Below, piece by piece: positions 5,770 to 5,935 of a stretch of 5,935 nt of DNA. Source of the DNA: Syntrophobacterales bacterium (GTDB taxonomy: Bacteria > Desulfobacterota > Syntrophobacteria > BM002); the NCBI GenBank assembly GCA_030613915.1, contig JAUWKY010000167.1:1-5935 (forward strand), given 5' to 3'. Made by a program: the position numbers and the translations under genes. A model generated the notes under the pieces. It ran no database searches and was not told the DNA's origin. It saw only the letters and a program-made list of their open reading frames with translations. Position 1 is the first letter of the stretch. Each line of letters begins with the position of its first letter.

Positions 5770-5935
5770 ATGAAAAGGATAACCTTGGTAACCGGGGGTA
5801 GCAGAAGCGGCAAGAGTAAACACGCCCTGGAACTCGCGGCTTCTTATAATAACAAAGCCTTCATCGCCACTGCCGAAGCCACAGATGATGAGATGCGGGC
5901 CCGCATCGAGCGCCACCGACGCGAACGGGATCCCT
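5770..5935 (+). CDS. cobU: Adenosylcobinamide kinase / adenosylcobinamide-phosphate guanylyltransferase (3' end outside window)
   Basis: CobU phosphorylates adenosylcobinamide and then transfers GMP to it, giving AdoCbi-GDP for nucleotide-loop assembly. Only the first 55 codons are present, of roughly 170-190 in the family. They are diagnostic: ITLVTGGSRSGKS (residues 4-16) is the P-loop region, with GGSRSGKS at 9-16. ATAEATDDEMRARIERHRRE (33-52) is the family's conserved A-T-A ... D-x-E-M-x-x-R-I-x-x-H-R segment. The ATG at 5770 is the natural start; two nearby ATGs (5750 and 5753) are out of frame. The ribosome binding site is weak (AAGAAG at 5758-5763). The gene lies 96 bases after cobO on the same strand, and the heptad hairpin fills most of that gap. 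The frame is open to the window edge. Confidence 0.92.
   Translation, partial: MKRITLVTGGSRSGKSKHALELAASYNNKAFIATAEATDDEMRARIERHRRERDP

Noticed and set aside
5449..5916. Antisense frame of 155 codons across cobO, the heptad hairpin and cobU
   Set aside because: It reads through the repeat and opposite two clear cobalamin genes, with no domain of its own.

Overview
The window looks like ordinary chromosome from a Gram-negative, probably anaerobic bacterium. A Desulfobacterota/deltaproteobacterial origin is my best guess. It rests on an AsmA-type envelope protein, an IspB-like prenyl synthase, consecutive cobalamin genes (cobO then cobU) and short palindromic repeats in the gaps; no phylogenetic marker was tested. 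Every gene I can support is on the + strand. I see no rRNA, tRNA, transposase, phage gene or CRISPR array.

Layout. Positions 1-614 hold the C-terminal two thirds of a trans-polyprenyl diphosphate synthase (IspB type), cut by the window edge. Positions 794-2998 encode a large membrane-anchored AsmA/DUF748-like protein split by a disordered linker of about 100 residues. Positions 2999-3516 hold no convincing gene, but 3005-3169 can fold into a branched structure closed by a 20-position stem. Positions 3517-4425 encode a membrane-anchored protein I do not recognise. Positions 4426-4645 form a probable promoter and a leader of about 170 bases containing three inverted repeats. Positions 4646-5062 encode a small DUF1566 (Lcl_C) protein. 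A perfect 13-bp hairpin (5090-5118) separates it from cobO (5158-5673), the corrinoid adenosyltransferase. A heptad-repeat hairpin starts on the last base of the cobO stop codon and fills most of the gap to cobU, which begins at 5770 and runs off the window.

How the genes fit together. CobO and CobU act close together in the pathway: CobO adenosylates the corrinoid, and CobU phosphorylates adenosylcobinamide and transfers GMP to it during nucleotide-loop assembly. The window therefore probably enters a cobalamin biosynthesis cluster at its right end. The prenyl synthase (quinone side chain) and the AsmA-like protein (envelope) have no evident link to cobalamin. The unknown protein and the DUF1566 protein look like independent units.

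The most interesting material is non-coding. It comprises the branched element at 3005-3169, two inverted repeats sharing a TCAG/CTGA core repeated every 7 bases (4505-4578 and 5677-5742), and a hairpin (4581-4612) with a Shine-Dalgarno-like loop and an ATG in its stem. No complete new multi-gene system is visible.
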